From the NCBI RefSeq assembly GCF_029167645.1, contig NZ_CP119147.1:4544501-4608500 (forward strand): a DNA stretch of 64,000 nucleotides, written 5' to 3'. This stretch comes from Streptomyces sp. AM 2-1-1. GTDB lineage: Bacteria > Actinomycetota > Actinomycetes > Streptomycetales > Streptomycetaceae. The translations under genes and the position numbers were made by a program. This document shows, in pieces, positions 34,968 to 45,329 of the stretch; the stretch's first letter is position 1; each line of letters begins with the position of its first letter. The notes under the pieces were generated by a model. That model worked only from the letters and a program-made list of their open reading frames with translations. It was not told where the DNA came from and ran no database searches.

Positions 34968-35607
34968 GGATCCCCCTGGGAATGGTCAGCCGGCCGAGCA
35001 GGACGTACGCGGCGTCGAAGAGAAGGGCGAGGATGACGATGCCGAGCGTGCCGGCGAGGACCTGGTTGATCGCGTTGGCGCTGCCCAGTGAGGCGATGCC
35101 CCGGAAGATCTCGTTGCCGAGCCCCGGCCCGGAGGCGTACGCGGCGATGGCGGCGATCCCCATCAGCATCTGGGTGGCGACCCGGATGCCGGTGAGGATC
35201 GGCGGCCAGGCGAGCGGCAGCTCCACCCGGCACAGCCGGGCGATCCGCGACATCCCGATGCCCTTCGCCGCGTCCACCAGGGAGGGGTCCACTCCGCGCA
35301 GCCCGACGATGCAGTTGCGGACGATGGGCAGCAGCCCGTACATCGTCAGGGTGATCACGGTGGGCGCCACCCCGAGCCCGACCAGCGGGATCAGCAGACC
35401 GATCGCGGCCAGCGAAGGGATGGTCAGGATCGTCGCGGTGGACGTGATGGCGAACGCGCCGCCCCAGCCGCTGCGGTAGCTGACCACTCCGATCAGGACC
35501 CCCAGCACCGTCGCGATGACCATGCACTGGAAGACCGCGCTGACGTGCTGGAAGGCATCGGTGAGCAGTTGCTGGTGCCGGGTCGTCACGTACTCCCAGA
35601 AGCTCAA
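34960..35607 (-). CDS. Osmoprotectant ABC transporter permease (first permease)
   Basis: Predicted 215 residues beginning LSFWEYVTTRHQQLL at TTG 35607, with GGGAG six bases upstream. There are about six membrane segments and the family loop VDPSLVDAAKGIGMSRIARL followed by PLAWPPILTGIR. It opens the four-gene operon. Osmotic control is probable from family knowledge, but no specific operator was recognised in the 16-base gap to the AsnC-type gene, so transcription may even extend from that gene. Confidence 0.87.
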   Translation of the reverse strand: MSFWEYVTTRHQQLLTDAFQHVSAVFQCMVIATVLGVLIGVVSYRSGWGGAFAITSTATILTIPSLAAIGLLIPLVGLGVAPTVITLTMYGLLPIVRNCIVGLRGVDPSLVDAAKGIGMSRIARLCRVELPLAWPPILTGIRVATQMLMGIAAIAAYASGPGLGNEIFRGIASLGSANAINQVLAGTLGIVILALLFDAAYVLLGRLTIPRGIRV

Positions 35608-35623
35608 CGCGCACTCCCTCGGA

Positions 35624-37377
<1,754 letters not shown>

Positions 37378-37403
37378 AGCCGCCCACGACCCGTGCACGT
37401 CGG

Positions 37404-37431
37404 CCCGCGCCCCCACACCCGGGGGCGCGGG
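37404..37431 (+). terminator. hppD terminator
   Basis: Perfect 11-bp stem, CCCGCGCCCCC at 37404-37414 and GGGGGCGCGGG at 37421-37431, 26 bases after the hppD stop. Confidence 0.8.
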
Positions 37432-37494
37432 CTCCCGGGTGATGGGTTGCGCGCCCCGTGTCATGGACAGCGCACCCCGGGGAAGACGGCCACC

Positions 37495-38310
37495 ATGAAC
37501 GCCACATCCTCCCGGCGGACGCGCCGCCTGGCTCCCCTGCTGGTGGCCCTCCCCCTCCTCGCGGCGTGCGGCGGCGGACACGACGGCGACTTCCGCACCC
37601 GGCCCGAACCCGACGCGGCCCCCGCCCTCTCCCGGGACACCCACCTGGTGATCACCACCGAGAACGGCGTACGGCTGCGCCCCGGGGACGGCGAACACCC
37701 CGTCACCGACCCCCAGGTACGGGCGCGTTGGTCGCACCGGGACGACACCTGGGTGCTCGACCTGACCTGCCCCGGCCACGACGGCGACGGGCGGGACGGC
37801 GACGGCCAGGACGGCGACGGGCGGGACGGCGACGGCCGTGACGGGGCGTGCCCGCGCATGCCCGCGATCGACGTACCCGCCGTCGCCTCCGTCACGGTCA
37901 CCGCCCGGAACGCGGGCATCGACGTGGCCGGGGTCGCCGCACCCCTCGACCTCACCACCGTCAACGGGGACGTGACCGTCGTCCGCTCCGGCCGGGACGA
38001 CGCCACCGTCCGCCTCACCACCCGCAACGGCTCCGTCCGCGCCGGCACCCTGAGGTCGGGCCGGCTGCACGCCGAGACGGTCAACGGCGACGTCACCCTC
38101 GGCTCCACCACCTCGCCGGCACCGCTCTCCGCCGCCACCACCAACGGCTCGCTCCGGGTGTCGCTGCCGCAGTCCGGCCCCGCCTACCGCGTCGCCGCCA
38201 CCGCCCGCAACGGCACCACCTCGGTCACCGTCCCCACGACGGCGGAGCGGACCGGCCCCAGCCTCACGCTCCGCACCGTCAACGGCGACGCCACCGCGAC
38301 CCGCGACTGA
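37495..38310 (+). CDS. Secreted lipoprotein with DUF4097-like beta-repeat
   Basis: Predicted 271 residues. The signal RRLAPLLVALPLLAACGGG has a clear lipobox (LAAC). The mature region has repeating short strands (IDVAGVAAPLDLTTVNGDVT, VRLTTRNGSVRAGTLRSG, LHAETVNGDVTLGST), the pattern of DUF4097 beta-helix-like proteins. Between the signal and this domain is a Gly-Asp-Arg repeat. The function is unknown; surface location is predicted. It appears monocistronic, after the hppD terminator and convergent with the TPR gene. Confidence 0.8.
   Translation: MNATSSRRTRRLAPLLVALPLLAACGGGHDGDFRTRPEPDAAPALSRDTHLVITTENGVRLRPGDGEHPVTDPQVRARWSHRDDTWVLDLTCPGHDGDGRDGDGQDGDGRDGDGRDGACPRMPAIDVPAVASVTVTARNAGIDVAGVAAPLDLTTVNGDVTVVRSGRDDATVRLTTRNGSVRAGTLRSGRLHAETVNGDVTLGSTTSPAPLSAATTNGSLRVSLPQSGPAYRVAATARNGTTSVTVPTTAERTGPSLTLRTVNGDATATRD
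37780..37839 (+). repeat. Four 15-bp tandem repeats within the lipoprotein gene
   Basis: Units of 15 bases beginning GACGGCGACGG, alternating in their last four bases (GCGG/CCAG/GCGG/CCGT). They encode DGDG[RQ] repeats; the frame is kept because the unit is a multiple of three. Confidence 0.85.
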
Positions 38311-38338
38311 TCGCGCCCGATTCCCCGGGACGGGCCGG

Positions 38339-40111
38339 TCAGGCGCCCGGCGCGCCCTTCTCCGGGACGGCGGACGCGGCGGGGAGGGCGGACGCGGCCG
38401 GTGCGGCAGCGGCAGCGGGCACGGCGGGAGCGGCCGACGCCACCGGGGCCGGAGGAGATCCGGAGGTCTTCGGCGCCGGTGCGGAGGAAACGGCCGGCGT
38501 GGCGGGGCCCGGTCTCGCCGCAGTAGCGGCGGGCACCTCCTGCCGGGACTCCGGCGCAGCCTCCTCGGCGTCCGGTCGGTCCCGCAGGTCCTGCGGGCCG
38601 CCCGCAGGAGGCTCGCCCAGCCCGTCCAGCAACCGCCGGGCCGCCGGGGCGCCCAGGGGCGAGAACTCCGGATCGGTGCGCAGGGCCTGCGACAGGTGCC
38701 GGCGGGCCGCCCCCCGGTCGCCCGCCTCCGCCTCGATGGCGCCCAGGTGGTACGCGTACGAGGCGCTGCGGACCCCGCTGTCGGCCGCCCGTGCGGCGAA
38801 CTCCAGCCCCTCCTCCGGCCTCCCCGCCCGGTGCAGCGCCCAGCCGAGCGCGTCCGCCACCTCGGCGCTGCGCCGCCCGCCGCTCCACGCGGCGCGCATC
38901 AGCGCCACCGCCGCCCGCGGGTCGCCGTGGTCGCTCTCGTACCGCGCCAGCGACACCGACTCGTCCACCCCGTTCCGCTCGGCGCCGGCCGTCATCCTCA
39001 GGAACGTCCGGTACTGGCTCGCGGCGTCCCCGTCGAGGTCCAGCGACTGGTACAGCTCGGCGAGTTCGAGGGCGTACTCGGGGCGCGGGAGGCGCTCCAG
39101 CACCCGCTGGTACTGGACCATCGCCTCGTCGCTCCGGCCCAGGGCGGTCAGCGCGCGGGCCCGTCCGGCGAGCGAGGCGTGGTGACCCCGGTCGGTGCGC
39201 AGCGCCGCGTCGTACTGCGCCAGCGCCTCGCCGGGCTCGCCGCGCTCCCGGGCCAGGTCGCCGAGGCGGTGCAGGGCCCCGGCCTTCTGCGCGGGGGTGG
39301 TGGAGCGCGCGGCGGCCTCCTGCGCGGTGACGAGCGCGTCCTCGCGCCAGCCCAGGTCGCGGTACCGCTCGGCGGTACGGCCCAGCGCGGCCGCGCCCTT
39401 GCGCAGGGCGGCGAACCTCTCGGTGGCCGCGCCGGCCGCCGCGTAGTCGCCGAGCCCGTTGTACGCGTCGATCAGCGCCGGGTACACCGTCCAGGTCCCC
39501 GGGTCCTTCGGCGCACGGTCCCGGACCGTCTCGCCCCACTTCTTCGCCGCCGGGAAGTCGTTGCGTGCGTCGGCGAGTTCGGCCAGGCCCACCCAGGCGG
39601 CGCTGTTGCCGCGCTCGCCCGGAACGGCCGCCAGCGAGCGCTTCAGCGCCTCCTCGGCGCGCGGGTAGTACCCGGAGTCCGCGGACCGCCGGGCCCATTG
39701 AACGTACGCCGAACCGAGCGCCGCCCACGCCGGGGCATCGGCCGGACGGCTCCGCACCCGGCCCTGCCGGTCGCGGATCAGCGCCGTCAGTTCGGAGAGC
39801 GACGCCGGGGCCCCGGCCGTCGTCGCCGCGCGGGCCCGGTCGGCCGCCCCCGGTACGGCGGCGGCCCGGTCCTCCTCGGGCACCGCCGCCAGGGCGCCCG
39901 CCACCAGCACCCCGGCGGCCACCGCTCCGACCGCGGCCCGCCGCAGGGAGGTCCGCAGCGCGGAGGGCGGAGGCAGCACGTCGGGGGGCGGGGGCAGCGC
40001 GTCGGGCGGCGGGGGGAGGGCCCCGGGTGCCGGGAGCGCTCCGCCGCCCGGGGCGGACGGGACGGACGGCTGCGGGCGGGCATCGGGGTCCTGCTGCGGC
40101 ATGACATCCAT
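38339..40111 (-). CDS. Membrane-anchored TPR-repeat protein
   Basis: Predicted 590 residues. A Pro-rich N-terminus (PPPPDALPPPPDVLPPP) precedes one membrane segment (RRAAVGAVAAGVLVAGALAA). A long extracytoplasmic TPR array follows, with repeated W/Y-A-L-G-G motifs (APAWAALGSAYVQWARRSAD, LARERGEPGEALAQYDAALR, GRSDEAMVQYQRVLERLP). The C-terminal ~90 residues are Ala/Pro-rich. TPR proteins scaffold complexes; the partner is unknown. CAGAGT lies six bases before ATG 40111 and no Shine-Dalgarno is present; ATG 40102 is an alternative. It is divergent from the FAD oxidase gene. Confidence 0.8.
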   Translation of the reverse strand: MDVMPQQDPDARPQPSVPSAPGGGALPAPGALPPPPDALPPPPDVLPPPSALRTSLRRAAVGAVAAGVLVAGALAAVPEEDRAAAVPGAADRARAATTAGAPASLSELTALIRDRQGRVRSRPADAPAWAALGSAYVQWARRSADSGYYPRAEEALKRSLAAVPGERGNSAAWVGLAELADARNDFPAAKKWGETVRDRAPKDPGTWTVYPALIDAYNGLGDYAAAGAATERFAALRKGAAALGRTAERYRDLGWREDALVTAQEAAARSTTPAQKAGALHRLGDLARERGEPGEALAQYDAALRTDRGHHASLAGRARALTALGRSDEAMVQYQRVLERLPRPEYALELAELYQSLDLDGDAASQYRTFLRMTAGAERNGVDESVSLARYESDHGDPRAAVALMRAAWSGGRRSAEVADALGWALHRAGRPEEGLEFAARAADSGVRSASYAYHLGAIEAEAGDRGAARRHLSQALRTDPEFSPLGAPAARRLLDGLGEPPAGGPQDLRDRPDAEEAAPESRQEVPAATAARPGPATPAVSSAPAPKTSGSPPAPVASAAPAVPAAAAAPAASALPAASAVPEKGAPGA

Positions 40112-40208
40112 ACGATCACTCTGCGCCCGTACGCGGAGTGCACCGCGCTCCGCGAAGGCCGCCGCTGACGGGTTCACACCATTGGCCGTCGGGTGACAGG
40201 CTGGAGGC

Positions 40209-41585
40209 ATGGACGACCAGGACGACCTCCTCCAGCGGCTCCGGGCGGGTCTGCCCGCCGAGGCGCTCCTCACCGACCCCGACGTCACCGTCTCCTACGC
40301 GCGCGACATGGCGAGCTTCTGCGACGCCGCGGCGCCCCGCGCGGTCGTGCTCCCGCGCACCGTCGAGCAGGTGCGGCACGTCATGCGGACGGCACACGCA
40401 CTGCGCGTACCGGTGGTGCCGCAGGGAGCCCGCACCGGCCTCTCCGGCGCCGCCAACGCCTCCGAGGGGTGCGTGGTGCTCTCCCTGGTGAAGATGGACC
40501 GGATCCTGGAGATCAGCGCGGTCGACCGGATCGCCGTCGTCGAACCCGGCGTGGTCAACGCCGTCCTCTCCCGTGCCGTGGCCGAGCAGGACCTGTACTA
40601 CCCGCCGGACCCGTCCAGCTGGGAGACCTGCACCATCGGCGGGAACATCGGCACCGCCTCCGGCGGCCTGTGCTGCGTCAAGTACGGCGTCACCGCGGAG
40701 TACGTCCTCGGCCTCACGGTCGTCCTCGCCGACGGGCGACTGCTCACCACCGGCCGCCGTACCGCCAAGGGCGTGGCCGGATACGACCTCACCCGGCTCT
40801 TCGTCGGCTCCGAGGGGAGCCTCGGCATCGTCGTCGAGGCCGTCCTCGCGCTCCGCCCCAAACCGCCGCGCCAACTCGTGCTCGCGGCGGAGTTCCCCTC
40901 GGCCGAGGCGGCCTGCGACGCCGTCTGCCGGATCATGGAGCGGGGACACGCCCCGTCACTCCTCGAACTGATGGACCGTACGACGGTCCGCGCGGTGAAC
41001 GCGCTGACCCGCATGGGCCTCCCCGAGTCCACCGAGGCGCTCCTCCTCTGCGCCTTCGACACCCCCGACGCCCCCGCCGACCTCGCCGCCGTCGGGGCGC
41101 TCTGCACGGCCGCGGGAGCCACCGGCGTGGTCCCCGCCGACGATGCCGCCGAGTCCGAACTCCTGCTCCAGGCACGCCGGATGTCGCTCACCGCGCTGGA
41201 GACCGTCAAGCCCGCCACGATGATCGACGACGTCTGCGTCCCCCGCTCCCGGCTCGGCGCCATGCTCCGGGGCACCGCCCTCATCGCCGAGAAGTATGGC
41301 CTCACCATCGGCGTCTGCGCCCACGCGGGCGACGGCAACACCCATCCCGTCGTCTGCTTCGACCCCGCCGACCCGGACGAGTCCCGCCGGGCCCGCGAGT
41401 CCTTCGACGCGATCATGGCGCTCGGCCTCGAACTCGGCGGCACCATCACCGGAGAACACGGCGTCGGCGTCCTCAAGAAGGAGTGGCTCGCCCGGGAACT
41501 CGGTCCGGTCGGGATCGAGTTGCAGCGCTCCATCAAGGCCGCCTTCGACCCGCTCGGGATACTCAACCCGGGCAAGCTCTTCTGA
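40209..41585 (+). CDS. FAD-linked oxidase (GlcD/D-lactate dehydrogenase-like)
   Basis: Predicted 458 residues. The PCMH-type FAD domain reads VPVVPQGARTGLSGAA and SSWETCTIGGNIGTASGG, with GVAGYDLTRLFVGSEGSLGI. The C-terminal FAD-oxidase domain contains CAHAGDGNTHPVVCFD and GGTITGEHGVGVLKKEW, typical of glycolate/D-lactate dehydrogenases, where the histidines coordinate metal and substrate. It probably oxidises a 2-hydroxyacid. No FeS partner (GlcF) is adjacent. The start is ATG 40209; CAGGCT at 40197-40202 lies six bases before it, suggesting leaderless transcription. Confidence 0.9.
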   Translation: MDDQDDLLQRLRAGLPAEALLTDPDVTVSYARDMASFCDAAAPRAVVLPRTVEQVRHVMRTAHALRVPVVPQGARTGLSGAANASEGCVVLSLVKMDRILEISAVDRIAVVEPGVVNAVLSRAVAEQDLYYPPDPSSWETCTIGGNIGTASGGLCCVKYGVTAEYVLGLTVVLADGRLLTTGRRTAKGVAGYDLTRLFVGSEGSLGIVVEAVLALRPKPPRQLVLAAEFPSAEAACDAVCRIMERGHAPSLLELMDRTTVRAVNALTRMGLPESTEALLLCAFDTPDAPADLAAVGALCTAAGATGVVPADDAAESELLLQARRMSLTALETVKPATMIDDVCVPRSRLGAMLRGTALIAEKYGLTIGVCAHAGDGNTHPVVCFDPADPDESRRARESFDAIMALGLELGGTITGEHGVGVLKKEWLARELGPVGIELQRSIKAAFDPLGILNPGKLF

Positions 41586-41621
41586 CCCGCGCGGCCCGCG
41601 GGCCGTCTCCCGCCCGCCCCC

Positions 41622-42113
41622 TCACGCCTCGTCGGTCTCCTGCGGCGCGTCGTCCTGGCCGAACGGATCGGCGAGCCACAGGTCGTCGGCGGGCAGGGGG
41701 GTGAGCAGGCCGGCGAGCTCCTCGTCGAGCGACGCGCCCCAGGCGCCCTCGTTCTCCGTCCCCGCCGGCACCATGCCCAGGGTCCGCTCCAGCCACGCCG
41801 CGACCGAGGTGAACGGCACCTCCAGCAGGGCGTTGCCGTCCGGCGAGGTCAGCGCGACACAGATGACGTCGCGCCGCCCCACCTTCGTCGGCCAGATCCG
41901 TACGTCCCCGTGCCCGCACGGACCGAACACCCCCTCCATCAGCAACTCCCGCGCGAACGTCCAGTGCACCGGGGACTCGGACCCGATGTGGAAGACGATG
42001 TGCACCGCGTACGGGTCGTCCGCCCGGTACGTCAACCGGGCGGGTACGGGAATGGAGCGCTCGGGCGACAGGACCAGCTTCAGTTCCAGCTCACGTTCCA
42101 CCGTGTTGTGCAT
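41622..42113 (-). CDS. ssgG: SsgA-like sporulation/cell-division protein (SsgG-type)
   Basis: Predicted 163 residues. SALP-family features: LVLSPERSIPVPARLTYRAD near the N-terminus, then DPYAVHIVFHIG, WTFARELLMEGVF, GDVRIWPTK, and SPDGNALLEVPFTSVAAWLE. SALPs are specific to morphologically complex actinomycetes and guide septum placement, peptidoglycan hydrolysis or spore separation. The assignment to SsgG rests on remembered gene order in S. coelicolor and is less certain than the family. The C-terminal ~45 residues are acidic and longer than in many SALPs. The start is ATG 42113, AAAGG about ten bases upstream. Confidence 0.8.
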   Translation of the reverse strand: MHNTVERELELKLVLSPERSIPVPARLTYRADDPYAVHIVFHIGSESPVHWTFARELLMEGVFGPCGHGDVRIWPTKVGRRDVICVALTSPDGNALLEVPFTSVAAWLERTLGMVPAGTENEGAWGASLDEELAGLLTPLPADDLWLADPFGQDDAPQETDEA

Positions 42114-42327
42114 GAGACGCACGACCTTTCGATGCCCAGGGACCGGTCCCGCGACCGGCCCGCACAAGGAGAGAGCGCACTCCCCGTCCGCGATGACGCG
42201 ACTTGAAGAGAAAATCTTCAGCGGGACCTGAAAGGGGCCCAAACACCAGGACCGGCCCGGGGGGAGGCGGCGGTCTGATAGATGTTGACTCTTGTGTTGC
42301 GGCTACGAAGAGATACGGGACCCGCTG

Positions 42328-43860
42328 ATGAGCGCGCCAACTCCGGCACCCGGTGACGAGAGCCCCCGCGAGGGGTACTACCCCGACCCCTCCATCCCCG
42401 GCTACGTCCGTTACTGGAACGGCGTTTCGTGGGTTCCCGGGACGAGCCGCCCCGCACCGGGGCAGGACGCCGCGAACGCCCCCGCCGGCGCGGCCGTCGA
42501 GACGCACGACCGGGGCGCCGCCGCCTCGCCGGCCCCCGTGGAGGAGACCGGGCCGGTCTTCTTCGACGAGGAGGAAGCGGCCCAGGACGCCGCCGACGCG
42601 GCCCGGTTCGACCCGGCCCGGCAGGCCCCGGTCCACCCCGGCGGCCTGCCGGCCGAGCGCGCCCACCACCCCGGCAACGCCCACCCGCCGGAGCCCGCCT
42701 CCGCATGGCAGGCCGACACCTCGCGGCAGAACGGCTTCGGCAACGACACCGACCGGCGCGTCTCCTGGGGTGACCGGCCTGGCCAGGTGCCCGGGCAGGC
42801 CGCCGGCGGTGGAGGGGATCCCCGCGCCTTCGAGGCCGGCCCGGACCCGCGCCGCCCGGCGCTCCCGAACGGCGCCGCACCGGCCGCCGCGCTGCCGGCC
42901 GGCCGGGACGGCGGCCACGACGGCCCGGTGCACGCCGCCCCCGACGCCCGCCTCGGCCCCGCCGCCGGGCCGCCGAGCGGCCCGGTCACCGGCCGCCCGG
43001 CGGCCCGGGAGGCGGCAGCCCCCGCCGTCCGGCCGGCCGAGAGCCACCCGGCTCCCGCTCCGGCCGCCTACCCGCCCGCCGCCACGCCCGGCCGCCACCA
43101 GCCCGCGCAGCCGCACCAGGCCGGGCCGCACCCCGGACAGGGCGCCACCTCCTGGGCCCAGCAGCCGCACCAGCCCCAGCAGGCCCAGCAGGCCCATCAG
43201 CCGCACCAGCTCCAGCAGGTGCACCAGCCCCAGCAGGCCCAGCAGCCGCACCCGGCCCAGCAGGCTCAGCCCGCGCACCTCGGGCAGCAGGCCCGGCAGC
43301 CCGCGGCGGACCAGCCGGTGGTGCCGTGGAAGCCGCCGGTGGACGACCCGTTCCAGCAGATGGCCCGCGCGCAGACGGCGGGCCGGCCCGCCGGGCTCGG
43401 ACGCCGGCTCGTCGCCCGGGTGCTGGACACGGTGGTGCTCGGCGCGCTCGTCGGCGCGGCCGGCTTCCCGCTGGTCACAGCCGCGATCGACCACATGGAC
43501 GCCAAGATCGAGGCCGCCAAGCTGTCCGGCCGCACGGTCACCGTCCATCTGCTGGACGCCACCACCGCCGGACAGTTCGGCGGGGTCCTCGCCGCCTTCC
43601 TCGTCGTCGGCTTCCTGCTGGAGGCCCTGCCCACCGCCAAGTGGGGCCGCACGTTCGGCAAGAAGCTCCTCGGCATCCAGGTCCGCGACGTCGAGTCGCA
43701 GGACGTGCCCACCCTGGGTGCCGCGCTGCGCCGCTGGCTCGTCCACGGCCTCCTGGGGCTGCTGGTGATCGGTCTGCTCGACGCCGCCTGGTGCCTCTTC
43801 GACCGTCCGTGGCGCCAGTGCTGGCACGACAAGGCGGCTCGCACGTTCGTGGCGGGCTGA
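42328..43860 (+). CDS. RDD-family membrane protein with DUF2510 N-terminus and Q/H/P-rich linker
   Basis: Predicted 510 residues. Residues ~8-35 match DUF2510 (EGYYPDPSIPGYVRYWNGVS then W). A long Pro/Ala/Gln/His linker (~residues 40-335) follows, containing many QQ and HQ repeats. The RDD domain starts near LGRRLVARVLDTVVLGALVG and includes WGRTFGKKLLGIQVRD with about three membrane segments and the closing WHDKAARTFV. RDD proteins are small-molecule or ion transport candidates (some are Na+/H+ antiporters); this one is unassigned. A second RDD gene follows. TTGACT at 42285-42290 may be a -35. Confidence 0.85.
   Translation: MSAPTPAPGDESPREGYYPDPSIPGYVRYWNGVSWVPGTSRPAPGQDAANAPAGAAVETHDRGAAASPAPVEETGPVFFDEEEAAQDAADAARFDPARQAPVHPGGLPAERAHHPGNAHPPEPASAWQADTSRQNGFGNDTDRRVSWGDRPGQVPGQAAGGGGDPRAFEAGPDPRRPALPNGAAPAAALPAGRDGGHDGPVHAAPDARLGPAAGPPSGPVTGRPAAREAAAPAVRPAESHPAPAPAAYPPAATPGRHQPAQPHQAGPHPGQGATSWAQQPHQPQQAQQAHQPHQLQQVHQPQQAQQPHPAQQAQPAHLGQQARQPAADQPVVPWKPPVDDPFQQMARAQTAGRPAGLGRRLVARVLDTVVLGALVGAAGFPLVTAAIDHMDAKIEAAKLSGRTVTVHLLDATTAGQFGGVLAAFLVVGFLLEALPTAKWGRTFGKKLLGIQVRDVESQDVPTLGAALRRWLVHGLLGLLVIGLLDAAWCLFDRPWRQCWHDKAARTFVAG
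43159..43275 (+). repeat. CAG-rich low-complexity tract encoding Gln/His/Pro repeats
   Basis: Repeated CAGCAGGCCCAGCAG-type units encode QQAQQAHQPHQ-like sequence in the linker of the first RDD protein. Confidence 0.8.
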
Positions 43861-43992
43861 GTGCCCGTCACCCCCCGGCCCGGCGGCCGCCCGGGCCGCA
43901 CCGGGCCCGGCAGCCGCCCTCGGACTGACGGAGCGTCACCCAAAAGCACCTGAGCCGTTGCGGGGCGGTGGGGGGCGGGGTGCACTGCCCGC

Positions 43993-44658
43993 ATGAGCAA
44001 CGACGCGCCGACGCCCGGCCAGCCGCCCGAGGACGACGATCCGTTCCTCAAGAAGCCGCAGGACCCCCCGCCGTCGTCGGGCTCGCCGTACGACGGCGCG
44101 CCGCCCCCGCCGCCCCCTCCGCCCTACGACCCGGGGCCGTACGGCGGCGGCCCGTACGGCGGCGCCGACCCGCTCGCGGGGATGCCGCCGCTGGGTGCCC
44201 AGGGGGTCCGGATCCTGGCGCGGCTGATCGACTTCCTGATCATCTCGATCCCGCTGTACCTGATCTCGCTGCCCTTCGGGGGCGCTGTCGACGTCACCTC
44301 CGACAACGGCGACAGCGACGTGAGCAACGCCGTCACCAACACCTACAGCGGCCACCAGCTGATCTGGTCGCTGATCGCGCTCGTCTGCTATGTCGGGTAC
44401 GACACCTACTTCACGCACAAGGACGGGCGCACTCCGGGCAAGCGGCTGCTGAAGCTGCGCGTCGCGATGCTGAGCGACGGCAGCGTGCCGAGCACCAACG
44501 CGGCGCTGATCCGGGCGGCCGTGCTCTGGCTGCCGGCGCTGCTGTGCTGCCCGTGCCTGTGGTGGCTCATCAACATCGTCCTGATGTTCACCGACAAGCC
44601 GTACCGGCAGGGTCTCCAGGACAAGGCGGCCAAGACGGTCGTGGTCAGTGCCCGCTGA
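43993..44658 (+). CDS. RDD-family membrane protein (second copy)
   Basis: Predicted 221 residues. A Pro/Gly/Tyr-rich N-terminus of ~65 residues precedes the RDD domain (GVRILARLIDFLIISIPLYL, KDGRTPGKRLLKLRVA, then QGLQDKAAKTVVV). It has about four membrane segments. It shares RDD motifs with the upstream gene but lacks DUF2510 and the long linker, so they are paralogues, not a recent duplication. The function is unknown. It is convergent with a small membrane-protein gene. Confidence 0.85.
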   Translation: MSNDAPTPGQPPEDDDPFLKKPQDPPPSSGSPYDGAPPPPPPPPYDPGPYGGGPYGGADPLAGMPPLGAQGVRILARLIDFLIISIPLYLISLPFGGAVDVTSDNGDSDVSNAVTNTYSGHQLIWSLIALVCYVGYDTYFTHKDGRTPGKRLLKLRVAMLSDGSVPSTNAALIRAAVLWLPALLCCPCLWWLINIVLMFTDKPYRQGLQDKAAKTVVVSAR

Positions 44659-44684
44659 CGACCGCCCCGGTCTCCCCGGACGGG

Positions 44685-44969
44685 TCAGCGCCGGGCGGGT
44701 CCGCCCACGCGCTCCTCACCGGCGGCACCCTCCCGGGACGAACGGGAGGGGGTCCGGTACGGGCGGGTCGCGCCGGCCGGGACCGGCCCCCGTGCCCGGT
44801 GGGGCGTGGGGACGGTCACCGCCACCAGGACCCCCGCCGCCAGGGCCGCGAGGCAGACGACGCCCACCGCCGCGGCCGACGAGGCGCCGGAGACCAGCAG
44901 CAGAACGAGGGTGACGAGGACGACGGTGGCGCAACCGTAGACGAGTTGTGCGGCAGTCGGACGCGGCAT
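44685..44969 (-). CDS. Small two-helix membrane protein, unknown
   Basis: Predicted 94 residues. Two hydrophobic segments (LVYGCATVVLVTLVLLLVSG and AAVGVVCLAALAAGVLVAVT) precede a basic Arg/Pro/Ser-rich tail. No family is recognised. It is convergent with the second RDD gene and starts at ATG 44969. AGGA lies upstream. The gene is supported by plausible membrane topology and high-GC codon use, but homologues were not checked. Confidence 0.6.
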   Translation of the reverse strand: MPRPTAAQLVYGCATVVLVTLVLLLVSGASSAAAVGVVCLAALAAGVLVAVTVPTPHRARGPVPAGATRPYRTPSRSSREGAAGEERVGGPARR

Positions 44970-45329
44970 GGCGGTATCCGTCCTGGAGGTCGTCGGATGG
45001 CGGTCCGCCCGCAGGTCGCGGCGTCCCTACGACGGTGGATTCCCGTGGGAGCCGCGGATAAGCCTTACCTCACCCCCAACGCCGGTGCACAGGGGGCGCA
45101 TTGGCTCACGTCTCGTGCCAAGGCGTCTCGGCGACGCGCCGGTTGCCCGCACAGCGAACGTCCGGATAGCGGAAGGTGGCTCCTGCATAGTGCACTTGGC
45201 CCGTACAAGTCAAGGTCTGTCTTTTATCCAGCAACTCCGATCGAATGTCGTCACTTGTGACGCGTCCACGTGCACGCGGCCCCCTGTCACCCCCTGGCCG
45301 CGTACGCGAACGCCCGGGGAGGACATCAG
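44970..45329. other. 360-base intergenic region upstream of the M6 protease gene
   Basis: No gene recognised. It includes a palindrome GTCAC-TT-GTGAC at 45250-45261, about 70 bases before the protease start, and GGGAGG at about 45316 as Shine-Dalgarno. Bases 45185-45265 are relatively AT-rich, consistent with a promoter. Confidence 0.45.

Noticed and set aside
43159..43275. CAG-rich tract as a CRISPR array
   Set aside because: The repeats are irregular, in frame and encode a Q/H/P linker of an RDD protein.
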